From VXLM01 sp034421575 (GTDB lineage: Bacteria > Chloroflexota > Dehalococcoidia > Lucifugimonadales > VXLM01), in contig DAOUKG010000010.1 in assembly GCA_034421575.1 (NCBI GenBank), positions 14,564-78,563 of the forward strand: DNA of 64,000 bases, read 5' to 3'. Under the pieces are notes generated by a model. That model saw only the letters and a program-made list of their open reading frames with translations. It was not told the origin of the DNA and did no database searches. Shown piece after piece: positions 1 to 8,507 of the stretch. Position numbers and translations under genes: made by a program. Positions within the stretch are counted from its first letter, which is position 1, and every line of letters starts with the position of its first letter.

Positions 1-599
1 CCGGTCGGGGTGACCATTTCGCCCGCGTCGGGAGAGTCGTTCGGTGGCGGAACCATGGGTGCGTTGGCGATTCCGAGCAGGGCTGATGTCGCGGGCGCCG
101 GGACCGGTAGCATTCCGTGAGAGGTCTTGACGATGCCTGAGCCTGAGGGCAGAGGGGACGAGTAGAGGCGGCCGATGTCGAGGAGTTCGAGTCCGACCAC
201 GGTGCAGACGACATCGACGAGGGTGTCGAGGCTTCCCAGTTCGCCGAGATGAAGGTCGCCGTTGGTCCGGCAGTGTACTTGCTCCTCGGCTTGGCGGATC
301 CGGTCGAAGACGGCGCATGACTTCTCCCTGACGGAGGGCGACAGGGAGGATGTCTCGGTGATTCGAACAAAGTCTTCGAGAGTGTGCGAGCGTTGTGATG
401 CCGCATCTATTTCGACTGTTGCATGGGTACCATGGACGCCGCCTCGCTTGCCGGGACGTCCGACAATCCGGACGCCGCTCACACCGAGACCGGCGATGGC
501 GTCATTGAGATCGCGGACCGGCACACCGGCGTCAATGATCGCTCCGAGCAGCATGTCGCCGCTGACGCCGCCGACGCATTGGAGATACGCACTCTTCAC
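1..599 (-). CDS. larC: Nickel-pincer cofactor biosynthesis protein LarC (5' part, cut by window edge)
   Basis: Only the first 199 or so codons are visible; the gene runs off the left edge. The translation opens with KSAYLQCVGGVSGDMLLGA, the N-terminal signature of LarC/DUF111, and continues with HLGELGSLDTLVDVV and SHGMLPVPAPATSALL, both typical of the family. LarC is known as the CTP-dependent nickel insertase that completes the nickel-pincer nucleotide of lactate racemase and other LarA-type enzymes. GTG at 599 gives the N-terminus that fits the family. An in-frame GTG at 680 would add 27 residues with no family support. I see no strong ribosome binding site. No larA, larB or larE lies in the window, so the client enzyme is unknown. 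Confidence 0.85.
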   Translation of the reverse strand, partial: MKSAYLQCVGGVSGDMLLGAIIDAGVPVRDLNDAIAGLGVSGVRIVGRPGKRGGVHGTHATVEIDAASQRSHTLEDFVRITETSSLSPSVREKSCAVFDRIRQAEEQVHCRTNGDLHLGELGSLDTLVDVVCTVVGLELLDIGRLYSSPLPSGSGIVKTSHGMLPVPAPATSALLGIANAPMVPPPNDSPDAGEMVTPT

Positions 600-825
600 G
601 GGAACGTCCGATACCCAGGGGTCGAAATCTTTGAAATGACGGGGTAGGTATAGAGGGTGGGATTTGTACTCTACGATCACAGGGAGGGCTTGAAACCCGC
701 CCCTACCGGGTCATAGCCTCGGTACACTTCAATTCTAAGATATTGAACCACCAAGGGGCTAGCGGCAAAGCGACCTACGTGACGGTTCATGCAACCGCAC
801 TCGTTCAGAGAGCAAAGGCGACGTG

Positions 826-3303
826 CTAGGCGGGCGTCGGCTCTTCGACGGGGGCCTGCTGCGTTTCGACCGTGATCTCGCCGTCTTTCAGTCCGATGAT
901 TGCCGTATCGCCCGGACTGAATTGGCCCGCCAGGATTGCGTCAGAGAGCTTGTCCTCTATCTGGTCCTGGATCACGCGGCTCAGAGGGCGGGCGCCCATG
1001 TAGGGATCGTAGCCCTTTTCGGAGATCCACGCCTTGGCCTCATCGGAGACCTCCAAGCTGATGCCCTTTTCGAGGAGGCCGTTGACGACGTTCTTGAGCT
1101 CGAGGTCGACGATGTCGAGCACCTGTTCCCTGCTGAGGGCGTGGAACACGACCGTGCCGTCGATCCTATTCAGGAACTCGGGCCGGAAGAAGCGCTTGAT
1201 CTCGTCAGTGACGTTGGTCTTCATGCGCTCGTAGCGGGCCATGAACTCGTCATTGTCCTCGCCCTTGGCCTTGAAGCCGAGGGTCCTATCCTGCCTGATC
1301 AGGTCGGAGCCGATGTTACTCGTCATGACGATGATGGCGTTTCGGAAGTCGACCTTGCGTCCCTTGGCGTCCGTCAGGTGACCGTCGTCGAATATCTGGA
1401 GGAGAATGTTGAAGACCTCGGGGTGGGCCTTCTCGATCTCGTCCAGGAGGATGAGGCAGTAGGACTTGCGGCGCACGGCCTCGGTAAGCTGGCCGCCCTC
1501 GTCGTAACCGACGTATCCGGGAGGAGCGCCGACGAGACGCGCGACGGCGTGCCGCTCCATGAACTCGGACATGTCGACGCGGATTATCGAGTCCTCGCTG
1601 CCGAACAGGAACTCGGCAAGTCGCTTCGGTAGGAAGGTCTTGCCGACGCCGGTCGGCCCGGCAAAGATGAAGATGCCGGACGGGCGCTTCGGATTCTTGA
1701 GTCCTGCTCGCGCCCTGCGAACCGCCTTGGACACCATCGTAATGGCCTCGTCCTGCCCAACGACGGTCTTGTGGAGTTCCTCCTCCATGCGAATGAGACG
1801 CTCGGTCTCGCTCGCGGAAAGGCGTGTCACGGGAATCCCGGTCCACATGCTGACGACATCCTCGATGTCGTCGGAGGTGACTACGGGCATCTCGTCGCCG
1901 CGCTCGTCCTGCCACTCCTTTTCGAGTGTGGAGAGCTTCTTGGCGAGCTTGGCCTCGCGGTCACGAAGTTCGGCGGCGTACTCGTACTGGCGGCCCGAAA
2001 TGGCCTCGTCCTTTTCCTTGCGGACGTTTTCGAGCATCTTCGAGACCTGGCTGACCGAGAACGGGGCCGTCGTGAAGTTGATGCGGACCCGCGAGGCGGC
2101 TTCGTCGATCAGGTCGATGGCCTTGTCGGGCATGAACCTGTCGGGAATGAACCGCGCGGCGAGGTTCGAGGCCGAAATGAGAGCATCGTCGCTGATGTCC
2201 AACTGGTGGTGCTCTTCGTAGCGGCCCTTGACGCCACGGAGGATCTCGATGGTCTCATCGACTGCAGGTTCCTCAACGGTTATGGGCTGGAATCGCCTCT
2301 CGAGCGCGGGGTCGCGCTCGACGTACTTCCGGTAGTCGTCGAGGGTGGTAGCGCCAACGCATTGAAGCTCACCACGGGCCAGTGAGGGCTTGAGGATGTT
2401 GGCGGCGTCGACCGCGCCCTCGGCTGCGCCCGCCCCTACCATCGTGTGGATCTCGTCGATGAAGAGGACGCAGTTCTCGGAGGCCTTGATCTCGTCCACG
2501 ACCTTCTTGAGTCGCTCTTCGAACTCGCCACGGTACTTGGTCCCGGCGACAAGCGCACCCATGTCCAGGGTCACCAAGCGTTTGCCCTGCAGGGTTGAGG
2601 GTACGTCGTTGCCCGCGATCTGCTGGGCGAGGGCCTCGACGATGGCAGTCTTGCCGACGCCGGGCTCACCAACGAGTACGGGGTTGTTCTTCGTGCGCCT
2701 GCTGAGGATCTGCGTGACGCGCTGGATTTCCTTCTCCCTACCGACGGTGGGATCGAGCTTGCCCGAGCGTGCAGCGGCGGTCAGGTCGATACCGAGCTGG
2801 TCGAGGGTGGGAGTGCGCGACGTGGAGCGTCCGCCGGTGCCGGCCTGCGAGTGCTGGACGGTCTGGCTCAGAATTCTCGTCGTCTCGGCCCGCACCTTGT
2901 CGAGGGTGATGCCGAGCGTTTCGAGAACGCTGGCCGCGACGCCGTCGCCCTCGCGCATGAGGCCGATGAGCAGGTGCTCGGTGCCGATGTAGTGGTGATT
3001 CAGGCGTCGCGCCTCGTCGACCGCGAGCTCAATGACCTTCTTGGCCCTCGGCGTGAGGCCGATCTCGCCGGTAGCGGGACGCTCACCACGACCAATGATA
3101 AATTCGACGGAAGAACGCACTTTTGCCAGTTCGACACCGAGATTCGACAATACCTTGGCGGCGACGCCTTCGGACTCTCGCACGAGTCCGAGAAGGATGT
3201 GCTCCGTCGAGATATAGTTGTGGTTGAAACGCTGGGCCTCTTCCTGTGCCAGGGAAAGGACCTTCCGCGCTCTCTCAGAGAATTTTTCGAACCGGCTTGT
3301 CAT
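826..3303 (-). CDS. clpC: ATP-dependent Clp protease ATPase subunit ClpC
   Basis: Hexameric AAA+ unfoldase that feeds proteins to ClpP in the cytoplasm. The 825 residues match the usual ClpC length. Two Clp_N repeats lie near residues 5-60 and 80-140. The first AAA module has Walker A GEPGVGKT (212-219) and Walker B FIDEIH (281-286). A UVR-like middle segment lies near 425-455. The second module has GPTGVGKT (549-556) and LLDEIE (619-624), and a short acidic/proline tail ends the protein. The residues just after the second Walker A read FLPKRLAEFLF, where most ClpC proteins have ELAKALAEFLF. The gene follows the S1-domain gene by 62 bp on the same strand and may be cotranscribed with it. There is no ctsR, mcsA or mcsB next to it. 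GGGAGA precedes the ATG. Confidence 0.95.
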   Translation of the reverse strand: MTSRFEKFSERARKVLSLAQEEAQRFNHNYISTEHILLGLVRESEGVAAKVLSNLGVELAKVRSSVEFIIGRGERPATGEIGLTPRAKKVIELAVDEARRLNHHYIGTEHLLIGLMREGDGVAASVLETLGITLDKVRAETTRILSQTVQHSQAGTGGRSTSRTPTLDQLGIDLTAAARSGKLDPTVGREKEIQRVTQILSRRTKNNPVLVGEPGVGKTAIVEALAQQIAGNDVPSTLQGKRLVTLDMGALVAGTKYRGEFEERLKKVVDEIKASENCVLFIDEIHTMVGAGAAEGAVDAANILKPSLARGELQCVGATTLDDYRKYVERDPALERRFQPITVEEPAVDETIEILRGVKGRYEEHHQLDISDDALISASNLAARFIPDRFMPDKAIDLIDEAASRVRINFTTAPFSVSQVSKMLENVRKEKDEAISGRQYEYAAELRDREAKLAKKLSTLEKEWQDERGDEMPVVTSDDIEDVVSMWTGIPVTRLSASETERLIRMEEELHKTVVGQDEAITMVSKAVRRARAGLKNPKRPSGIFIFAGPTGVGKTFLPKRLAEFLFGSEDSIIRVDMSEFMERHAVARLVGAPPGYVGYDEGGQLTEAVRRKSYCLILLDEIEKAHPEVFNILLQIFDDGHLTDAKGRKVDFRNAIIVMTSNIGSDLIRQDRTLGFKAKGEDNDEFMARYERMKTNVTDEIKRFFRPEFLNRIDGTVVFHALSREQVLDIVDLELKNVVNGLLEKGISLEVSDEAKAWISEKGYDPYMGARPLSRVIQDQIEDKLSDAILAGQFSPGDTAIIGLKDGEITVETQQAPVEEPTPA

Positions 3304-3365
3304 ATTCAGTTCTCCCTGCCGTTACCCGGCTTCGCGGACGCCGGGACGGCACGTCTATGCTGCCG

Positions 3366-4529
3366 TTAGAACTCTTCCGGTTCGGCTTGCTTGAGACTGA
3401 GCCCCAACCTTCGCCGTTCCGGTTCGATCCGCAGTACCTTCAGGCGGACCGCGTCACCCTCTCGCACAACCTCACGAGGATGACTGATTATGCGCGTGGT
3501 CAACTCGGATATATGAATAAGGCCCTCTACGGCGTCCTCCACCCTGGCGAACGCCCCGAAGTCGGTGAGCTTCGTCACCACGCCGTCCACGATGCCTCCG
3601 ACCTCGTATCTCTCTTCAATCGTCTCCCACGGTTCCGGCTGGAGCCTCTTGAGGCTCAGGGCGATTTTCTTCTGTTCCGCATCAACGCGGAGCACCATGA
3701 CATCGACCTCCTGGCCGACGCTCACGATGTCTCCGGGCGAATTGACGTTGCTCCAAGAAAGCTCGGAGATGTGAATGAGACCGTCCGCGCCACCGAGATC
3801 TACGAAGGCGCCGAACGTGCTGATTCCGGTTACCCTGCCCTGCCGGACCTCACCCTCCGTCAGTTCGTCGATGAGTTTCGCCTTGCGTTCCTCACGAACT
3901 TCCTGCATGGCCTGGCGTTCGGACAGGATCGCGCGGTTGCGCCCGCGGTTCAACTCCAGCACTTTCAGGTCGATGGTGCGGCCGATGTCCGTGGACTCTT
4001 CCTGGGGGGCCTCTTCTCCCTGAGCGGCCTCTCCGGGACCACCCTGCGCGGCGGTCCGGGCTCTCTCACGGGATACGGTCGCGAGTTGCGACATTGGTAC
4101 AAACCCCTGCACGCTCTCGGTCATCACTATCGCGCCACCCCGATTGAATCCGATGATGGTGCCCGATACTCGCTCGCCGGAGTCCATAGCGTCCTGCAGC
4201 GTTTTCCATCCGACCTCGCCGGCAGCGCGGTCAACGGACAGAATGGCGGAGCCTTCGTCGCTCTCGCCCCGGATGACCATGGCAAGAATCGTATCGCCCA
4301 CGTTTAGTTGGGCGACCTCCTCCGGCGACATGGACTTCATTTCGTGGGAGGGGACATGTCCCTCGGCCTTATGCCCAACGTTGAGAAGAATGCCCTCCGT
4401 GCCGGGGTCAGCGCGCATGACAATGCCCTCGACGACATCTCCTCGCCGGAGCGGCTTCATGTCCTCGACCGAGTCGAGGAGCTCCCCCATATCCTGGATA
4501 CTGCTATCTTCCTCGTGTTGCGAGGTCAC
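3366..4529 (-). CDS. S1-domain RNA-binding protein (ribosomal protein S1-like, four S1 repeats)
   Basis: Predicted 387-residue cytoplasmic RNA-binding protein with four S1/OB repeats. They start near RGDVVEGIVMRADPGTEG, GERVSGTIIGFNRGGA, EVRQGRVTGISTFGAFVDLG and GGIVDGVVTKLTDFGAFARV. The last two have the strong GAFV/GLIHISEL signature of ribosomal protein S1. Four repeats fit the shorter S1 forms of Chloroflexota and Gram-positive bacteria rather than the six-repeat proteobacterial protein. Reading is open up to 4730, but a good promoter at 4698-4725 lies inside that stretch, so the true start must be further in. GTG 4529 has an AGGA about 12 bases upstream and is my choice; ATG 4490 is the alternative. 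The spacer between repeats 2 and 3 is rich in Glu, Gln and Gly. Confidence 0.85.
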   Translation of the reverse strand: MTSQHEEDSSIQDMGELLDSVEDMKPLRRGDVVEGIVMRADPGTEGILLNVGHKAEGHVPSHEMKSMSPEEVAQLNVGDTILAMVIRGESDEGSAILSVDRAAGEVGWKTLQDAMDSGERVSGTIIGFNRGGAIVMTESVQGFVPMSQLATVSRERARTAAQGGPGEAAQGEEAPQEESTDIGRTIDLKVLELNRGRNRAILSERQAMQEVREERKAKLIDELTEGEVRQGRVTGISTFGAFVDLGGADGLIHISELSWSNVNSPGDIVSVGQEVDVMVLRVDAEQKKIALSLKRLQPEPWETIEERYEVGGIVDGVVTKLTDFGAFARVEDAVEGLIHISELTTRIISHPREVVREGDAVRLKVLRIEPERRRLGLSLKQAEPEEF

Positions 4530-4697
4530 GTTGCACTTCGATTCCTGGAAACTTGCCGGACGTTTCGGAGTGTCAGAAAAGTAAGAATATTTCGTAAGAC
4601 TGGGCCAGGGGAGAGCGAGTGCGTCGTAACGCGGAGGGCGGGCAACTTCCCCTGGGACTCTAAGTAACCAGGTCTCCTTTCTCCGAACGCTAAATTC

Positions 4698-4725
4698 ATT
4701 GTAGCACAGGGGAAAATCGATGCAA
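4698..4725 (-). promoter_or_regulatory. Sigma70-type promoter of the S1-clpC unit
   Basis: Read on the minus strand, TTGCAT (4725-4720) is followed after 16 bases by TACAAT (4703-4698). It lies about 165 bases upstream of the chosen S1 start, leaving a leader long enough to hold a regulatory structure. Its position argues against translation starting at 4730. Confidence 0.55.
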
Positions 4726-4848
4726 ACCACCCAAAAGGCAGGGTTTTGCCGCGTTCCCAGACATCGGAAAGACTCTCGAAAGGGCTGAATTTGACGGGGA
4801 AATAAGACGAATCACCGATGGGAGCGGAAGGCTGGGGGAATAGAAAAA

Positions 4849-4974
4849 GGCCCCCCGGCAGTGACCTATTTTCCCACACCGTCACCAGTGCAGTATCGTC
4901 AGCGCTGAAGCGTTTCACTTCCGTGTTCGGGATGGGAACGGGTGGGTCCGCTTCGCCAGAACCACCAGAAGGCC
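4849..4974 (-). rRNA. rrf: 5S ribosomal RNA
   Basis: The minus strand has the conserved 5S core: CCCGTTCCCATCCCGAACAC, then GGAAGTGAAAC, and later GGTCACTGCC toward the 3' end. The ends GGCCTTCTGG (starting 4974) and CCGGGGGGCC (ending 4849) form a ten-pair helix I with G-U pairs. A T-rich run follows immediately, so helix I plus the T run may end transcription. No 23S or 16S sequence lies on either side: the S1 gene is downstream and repeats then glycerate kinase are upstream. It is therefore unlinked from the large rRNAs here. Open reading frames over this stretch are chance. Confidence 0.93.
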
Positions 4975-5048
4975 GTATCACCATTCAGTATACGCATCGA
5001 AAGAGAGGGCAGTCAACCGTTCTCCGCACTTCGTAATTGTTTAGAGAG

Positions 5049-5159
5049 TGTCTAAAAGGGCTCCGTTCACCCTGAGCCCGTCGAAGGGTGGAAGTGTAAT
5101 TCATGGTTCGACAAGCTCACCACGAACGGTTTCGATTGATTTGTTGGACACCCTTTTAG
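5049..5159. repeat. Palindromic dispersed element, 'empty' copy (family R1)
   Basis: An element of about 111 bp bounded by inverted CTAAAAGGG and CCCTTTTAG. Inside, CCGTTCACCCTGAGCCCGTC and, inverted, GACAAGCTCACCACGAACGG form a long imperfect hairpin. Its reverse complement nearly matches 56440-56558 but lacks the 24-bp insert found there at 56497-56520; the empty junction is between 5071 and 5072. It is intergenic, between the 5S gene and glycerate kinase. Confidence 0.85.
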
Positions 5160-5162
5160 CAA

Positions 5163-5200
5163 CCCTCACCCTAGCCCTCTCCCGCGAACGTGGAGAGGGG
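5163..5200. repeat. Palindromic repeat, family R2 (CCCTCTCCCG type)
   Basis: CCCTCACCCTAGCCCTCTCC is followed by CGCGAACGTGGAGAGG. This makes an imperfect GC-rich hairpin of the type seen again near 53635, 58551 and 61075. The remaining gap to 5427 holds no gene that I can support. A TATAGT at 5388 and AAGGA just before 5428 may serve the glycerate kinase gene. Confidence 0.7.
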
Positions 5201-5427
5201 ATTGGATTCCCGCCCCCGTCTTCACGGGGCTAGGCTCTACGCGGGATTGACGGTGGTGGGTATCGGGCCTGAACAGCTACCGCACTTCGAGTGAGGGGGT
5301 TTTGGCGTTCCGGAGCTTCTCCGCTCCTTTCGTTTGTCCCACGCGAGGCGAAGTCTCCGCTTGCTACGCAATCCCCGTTCGCGCTGATATAGTATGCGGA
5401 CACTTTTCCAGCAAGGATAGATATTAG

Positions 5428-6582
5428 ATGAAGGTCGTCATTGCACCTCAGAGCTTTAAGGGGAGCATCTCCGCGCTTGACGCTGCCAGGGCCATGGAAC
5501 AGGGCGTCAAGAGAGTCTTCCCCGACATGGAAACGGTATTGGCGCCGGTGGCGGACGGAGGCGACGGGACATTGGAGACCCTGGTCGAAGCGACAGAGGG
5601 CGACATTCGTTCGGCGACGGTGACCGGCCCGATAGGTGAGCCGGTCGAGGCGGAGTGGGGCGCGCTCGGCGACGGCGAGACCGCGATGATCGAGATGGCC
5701 CGGACATCAGGCCTTGCGCTGCTTTCGCTTGACGAACGCGATCCCCTGCGAGCTACCACTTACGGCCTGGGAGAGATCATTCGGGAGGCTCTCGACGCCG
5801 GGTTCCGCAGCTTCATCGTCGGAATCGGAGGCAGCGCGACGAACGACGGGGGCGCGGGGATGGCGCAGGCCCTGGGAGTCCGACTGCTGGACGAGTCGGG
5901 AAACGACCTGCCGCCCGGCGGAGCGGCGCTCGCCGGTCTCCGAAAGATCGACGCGTCGGGACTGGACGCAAGGGCAGCAGCCTCGCAGTTCTCGGTCGCC
6001 TGCGACGTCTCAAATCCCCTGACGGGGCCGGAAGGTGCATCGGCGGTCTACGGTCCGCAGAAGGGAGCAACTCCCGAACTCGTGGAGCAGCTTGACGCGG
6101 CCCTCGGGAATTTCGCCGAAGTCGTCGAACGCGACATCGGAAGGAGTATCGACGATGTCCCGGGCTCCGGCGCGGCGGGCGGACTTGGGGGCGGCATGAT
6201 GGCTTTCCTGGACGGCTCTCTACGGGCGGGAGTAGACATTGTGCTCGACCAGGTCGGCCTGAACGAACAGCTGGAGGGGGCCGACCTGGTAATCACCGGT
6301 GAAGGACAGCTCGATTTTCAGACCGTCTACCACAAGGCCCCGATCGGCGTGACGTGGCGAGCGAAGGAACGAGGCATCCCGGTAATCGCCATTTCAGGTT
6401 CACTGGGTCAGGGTTTCGAGGACGTCCACCCGGAGGGCATCGACGCCGTGGCGTCCATCGTTTGCGCGCCCATGTCACTGGATGAGGCGTCGACTCGCAG
6501 TGGCGAACTCATTTCCGACGCCGTTGCCGAGGCGATGCGGTTCATGAAGGTCGGAAGCAAGGTCTTCGGACCGAACGATTAG
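5428..6582 (+). CDS. glxK: Glycerate 2-kinase (GarK/GlxK family)
   Basis: ATP-dependent phosphorylation of D-glycerate to 2-phosphoglycerate, the last step of glyoxylate and hydroxypyruvate salvage. The 384 residues match the family. Signatures are MKVVIAPQSFKGSISA at the N-terminus, PVADGGDGT (40-48), GIGGSATNDGGAG near 136-148, and a C-terminal glycine-rich GSGAAGGLGGGMMAFL and ITGEGQLD. AAGGATAG precedes the ATG. The stop codon overlaps the stop of the convergent LUD gene. Its natural partner, hydroxypyruvate isomerase, is encoded at 15762-16541. Confidence 0.92.
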   Translation: MKVVIAPQSFKGSISALDAARAMEQGVKRVFPDMETVLAPVADGGDGTLETLVEATEGDIRSATVTGPIGEPVEAEWGALGDGETAMIEMARTSGLALLSLDERDPLRATTYGLGEIIREALDAGFRSFIVGIGGSATNDGGAGMAQALGVRLLDESGNDLPPGGAALAGLRKIDASGLDARAAASQFSVACDVSNPLTGPEGASAVYGPQKGATPELVEQLDAALGNFAEVVERDIGRSIDDVPGSGAAGGLGGGMMAFLDGSLRAGVDIVLDQVGLNEQLEGADLVITGEGQLDFQTVYHKAPIGVTWRAKERGIPVIAISGSLGQGFEDVHPEGIDAVASIVCAPMSLDEASTRSGELISDAVAEAMRFMKVGSKVFGPND

Positions 6583-7331
6583 TCGACGATGACCATGTGG
6601 ACCTCTCGCGGTCCGTGCATACCCTTTATCAGCGTCTGCTCGATGTCCGCCGACCTGCTGGGGCCGGAGATGATGTTGGCGTAGTCGAGAGACCCTCGCT
6701 CAAGGAACTCATCGCGGCGGAAGGAAAATAGCTCGTCCAGACTGGGCACTACCTGGTCGGGACTTACCACGGCTATGTGCACAGGTGGGAGCAGCGATAT
6801 GAGCCGGCTCACTCCCTTGCCTGCGGCTATGGACACGCTTCCCGTCTCGGCGACCGCGTGTGACACGCCGGTCACCCCGATATCCGCGACAATCATGTCC
6901 TGTCTGAACTTCGCCCGCTGTGCGTCACGGCTCTTGCCGGACTCCTCGTAGGCGATTCTCTGTAGCTCAATAGGAGATCCTCGAAACGCCTTCTCAAGAC
7001 CTATGTCACCCAGGATGGCGTGGTCTGAGCGGAGCACGCTCGTCGATTCGAGGGTCTCGGCAACCCGGCGGACGTAAGCTGCGGCGTCGGCGGCACCGGC
7101 CCGGTGAACGACCCATCCGGCCGCCTCAGCCGAGACGACCAATTCTTCCACAAGCTGCTCGGTTCGAGAGGTCATGCCGTCTTTGATGGTGTCCAGCCGT
7201 TTTCGGACCTTGCCATAGTCGTCGGACAGCGCTGTCGCGTCGGGCACGTCGATTTCAGGGGGAGGACCTGCGCGGCCCAGTGACTTACGCACATTATCCA
7301 GGAATTCGGTACGGTTCTGGGATTGGTCCAT
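6579..7331 (-). CDS. LUD-domain protein, LutC/YkgG-like
   Basis: A 250-residue protein of the LUD family. The diagnostic stretch is ADIGVTGVSHAVAETGSVSI, followed by ISLLPPVHIAVV and a C-terminal ISGPSRSADIEQTLIKGMHGP ending in a short tail. LutC is one of three subunits of the L-lactate oxidising LutABC complex, but lone LUD proteins are common and their role is often unknown. No lutA or lutB is nearby, so lactate oxidation is only an inference, though glycerate kinase next door and LarC at the left edge fit hydroxy-acid metabolism. The gene converges on glxK with overlapping stops. Confidence 0.85.
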   Translation of the reverse strand: MDQSQNRTEFLDNVRKSLGRAGPPPEIDVPDATALSDDYGKVRKRLDTIKDGMTSRTEQLVEELVVSAEAAGWVVHRAGAADAAAYVRRVAETLESTSVLRSDHAILGDIGLEKAFRGSPIELQRIAYEESGKSRDAQRAKFRQDMIVADIGVTGVSHAVAETGSVSIAAGKGVSRLISLLPPVHIAVVSPDQVVPSLDELFSFRRDEFLERGSLDYANIISGPSRSADIEQTLIKGMHGPREVHMVIVD

Positions 7332-7341
7332 TTACCATTCT

Positions 7342-7683
7342 CTATTCTCTGATGCTGATAATTATCAGGACGCCGTCGATTTCGCGATACATGACGATGA
7401 CGGGAACGCCCTGCACCATATGCTGTCGGAGGTGGGACGGGGTGTAGTCGTGGCCTGCGCCTGTCACGCCGTCCCTACCCGGTCGGAATTCCCACTCGGT
7501 ATTTTGCTCGTCGGTCACTCGCAACAGTTCCAGTTCGAGAAGGGACCCGGCCTCGACATCGGTCACGAGACCTCTGACTTCGAGAGGAGGGTCGCCGCCG
7601 CTTTCTTCAACGTCGCTCCCGCAGTTCGCCGTGACCAGCAAGACTGCAAGAAACCCCAGCACCACTGCGACGGGCTTCGCCAT
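7342..7683 (-). CDS. Small lipoprotein of unknown function
   Basis: Predicted 113-residue lipoprotein. The signal peptide MAKPVAVVLGFLAVLLVTAN is followed by the lipobox Cys (TANC) and an acidic linker. The mature part is a single small beta-rich domain with GLVTDVEAGSLLELELLRV and VPVIVMYREIDGVLIIISIR. I do not recognise the family. GGAGGGAGA directly before ATG 7683 sets the start; reading is open to 7812 but those extra residues have no signal-peptide character. It lies 10 bp downstream of the LUD gene start, on the same strand and upstream of it in transcription, so the two may be cotranscribed. Confidence 0.7.
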   Translation of the reverse strand: MAKPVAVVLGFLAVLLVTANCGSDVEESGGDPPLEVRGLVTDVEAGSLLELELLRVTDEQNTEWEFRPGRDGVTGAGHDYTPSHLRQHMVQGVPVIVMYREIDGVLIIISIRE

Positions 7684-7865
7684 TCTCCCTCCGCTCCAGG
7701 CCGACCCCGGCTTTGTGATGGTACCACAGAGGAGAAATTGGGCTTGTCCTAAAGGGGAAGTGAGTTGACAGGGATAGCACTCGCATTTATGCTCCGTGCA
7801 TCCAAGAATCATTACTCAGCGAAGGTGACCGAAGCGATGAGAGAGCTTCCGGGAGGACTGTGGAA

Positions 7866-8507
7866 ATGCCTATGAGACCTTGGGTAATCCCTGCAACCGT
7901 GACGTTACTATTGGCCGTCGTCGTTGCCTGTGGCGGTTCATCAGACGAAACAGGGGATCAAGGTTCTGCGAGCGAACCACGAAGTGAACAGCCTGCCGAT
8001 ACGCCGACACCTACGCCTACCGCGATTCCTACTCCCGTTCCCACTTCCACTCCTGAACCTACCGCCACTCCCGTTCCCAGCCCCACACCCGAGCCGGAGG
8101 AGGCTGAACCGACCGCCACTCCGGAGAGTGAGACCGAGGAAGAAGAGACTTCCACCTCCTCAGAATCCGATTCCACCGAGGAGGCGCCTGAGGCGGACGA
8201 TCTCAGGAATCTGGGCGCCGCTTACTGGAAGGCGCTAAACGATTACGAAATTGACAAGGCACTCGGATACCTTGAGACCGATTACCGCCTGGCGCAGGAA
8301 GAATCGCTCCGCGAAAATGTAGAATTGATGAAGACATTTGCGGTGAAGTTGACGGTTTCCGAGGAAAGTGGCCCGCAGGTAGTCGACGAAAATTCGAGAG
8401 AAATGTACTGGCTGGTGAAGAACCCCCTTGCCGTAGACATCGTCCATATGATCTTCCTGCAGGTTGGCGGAAAGTGGAAAATCGCATCTGCCGAGAGGCA
8501 AGAGTAA
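7866..8507 (+). CDS. Lipoprotein with Thr-Pro linker and small C-terminal domain
   Basis: Predicted 213-residue surface lipoprotein. The signal peptide MRPWVIPATVTLLLAVVVAC ends in a lipobox Cys. Next comes a long spacer of TPTP and PEPTAT type with acidic Ser/Glu stretches (about residues 40-110). The C-terminal domain of roughly 100 residues (YWKALNDYEIDKALGYL to LQVGGKWKIASAE) resembles NTF2/SnoaL-like or DUF4878-type folds in pattern. GGGAGG at 7851 fits ATG 7866 best; GTG 7860 and the ATG at 7872 are alternatives. It is divergent from the 7342-7683 lipoprotein. Function unknown. Confidence 0.75.
   Translation: MPMRPWVIPATVTLLLAVVVACGGSSDETGDQGSASEPRSEQPADTPTPTPTAIPTPVPTSTPEPTATPVPSPTPEPEEAEPTATPESETEEEETSTSSESDSTEEAPEADDLRNLGAAYWKALNDYEIDKALGYLETDYRLAQEESLRENVELMKTFAVKLTVSEESGPQVVDENSREMYWLVKNPLAVDIVHMIFLQVGGKWKIASAERQE

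Noticed and set aside
823..1632. A 269-codon plus-strand frame opposite clpC
   Set aside because: It is antisense to a fully conserved clpC and has no domain; high GC makes such shadow frames common.
4818..5036. Open frames on both strands across the 5S rRNA gene
   Set aside because: The sequence is a folded 5S rRNA with a complete helix I; the frames are chance.
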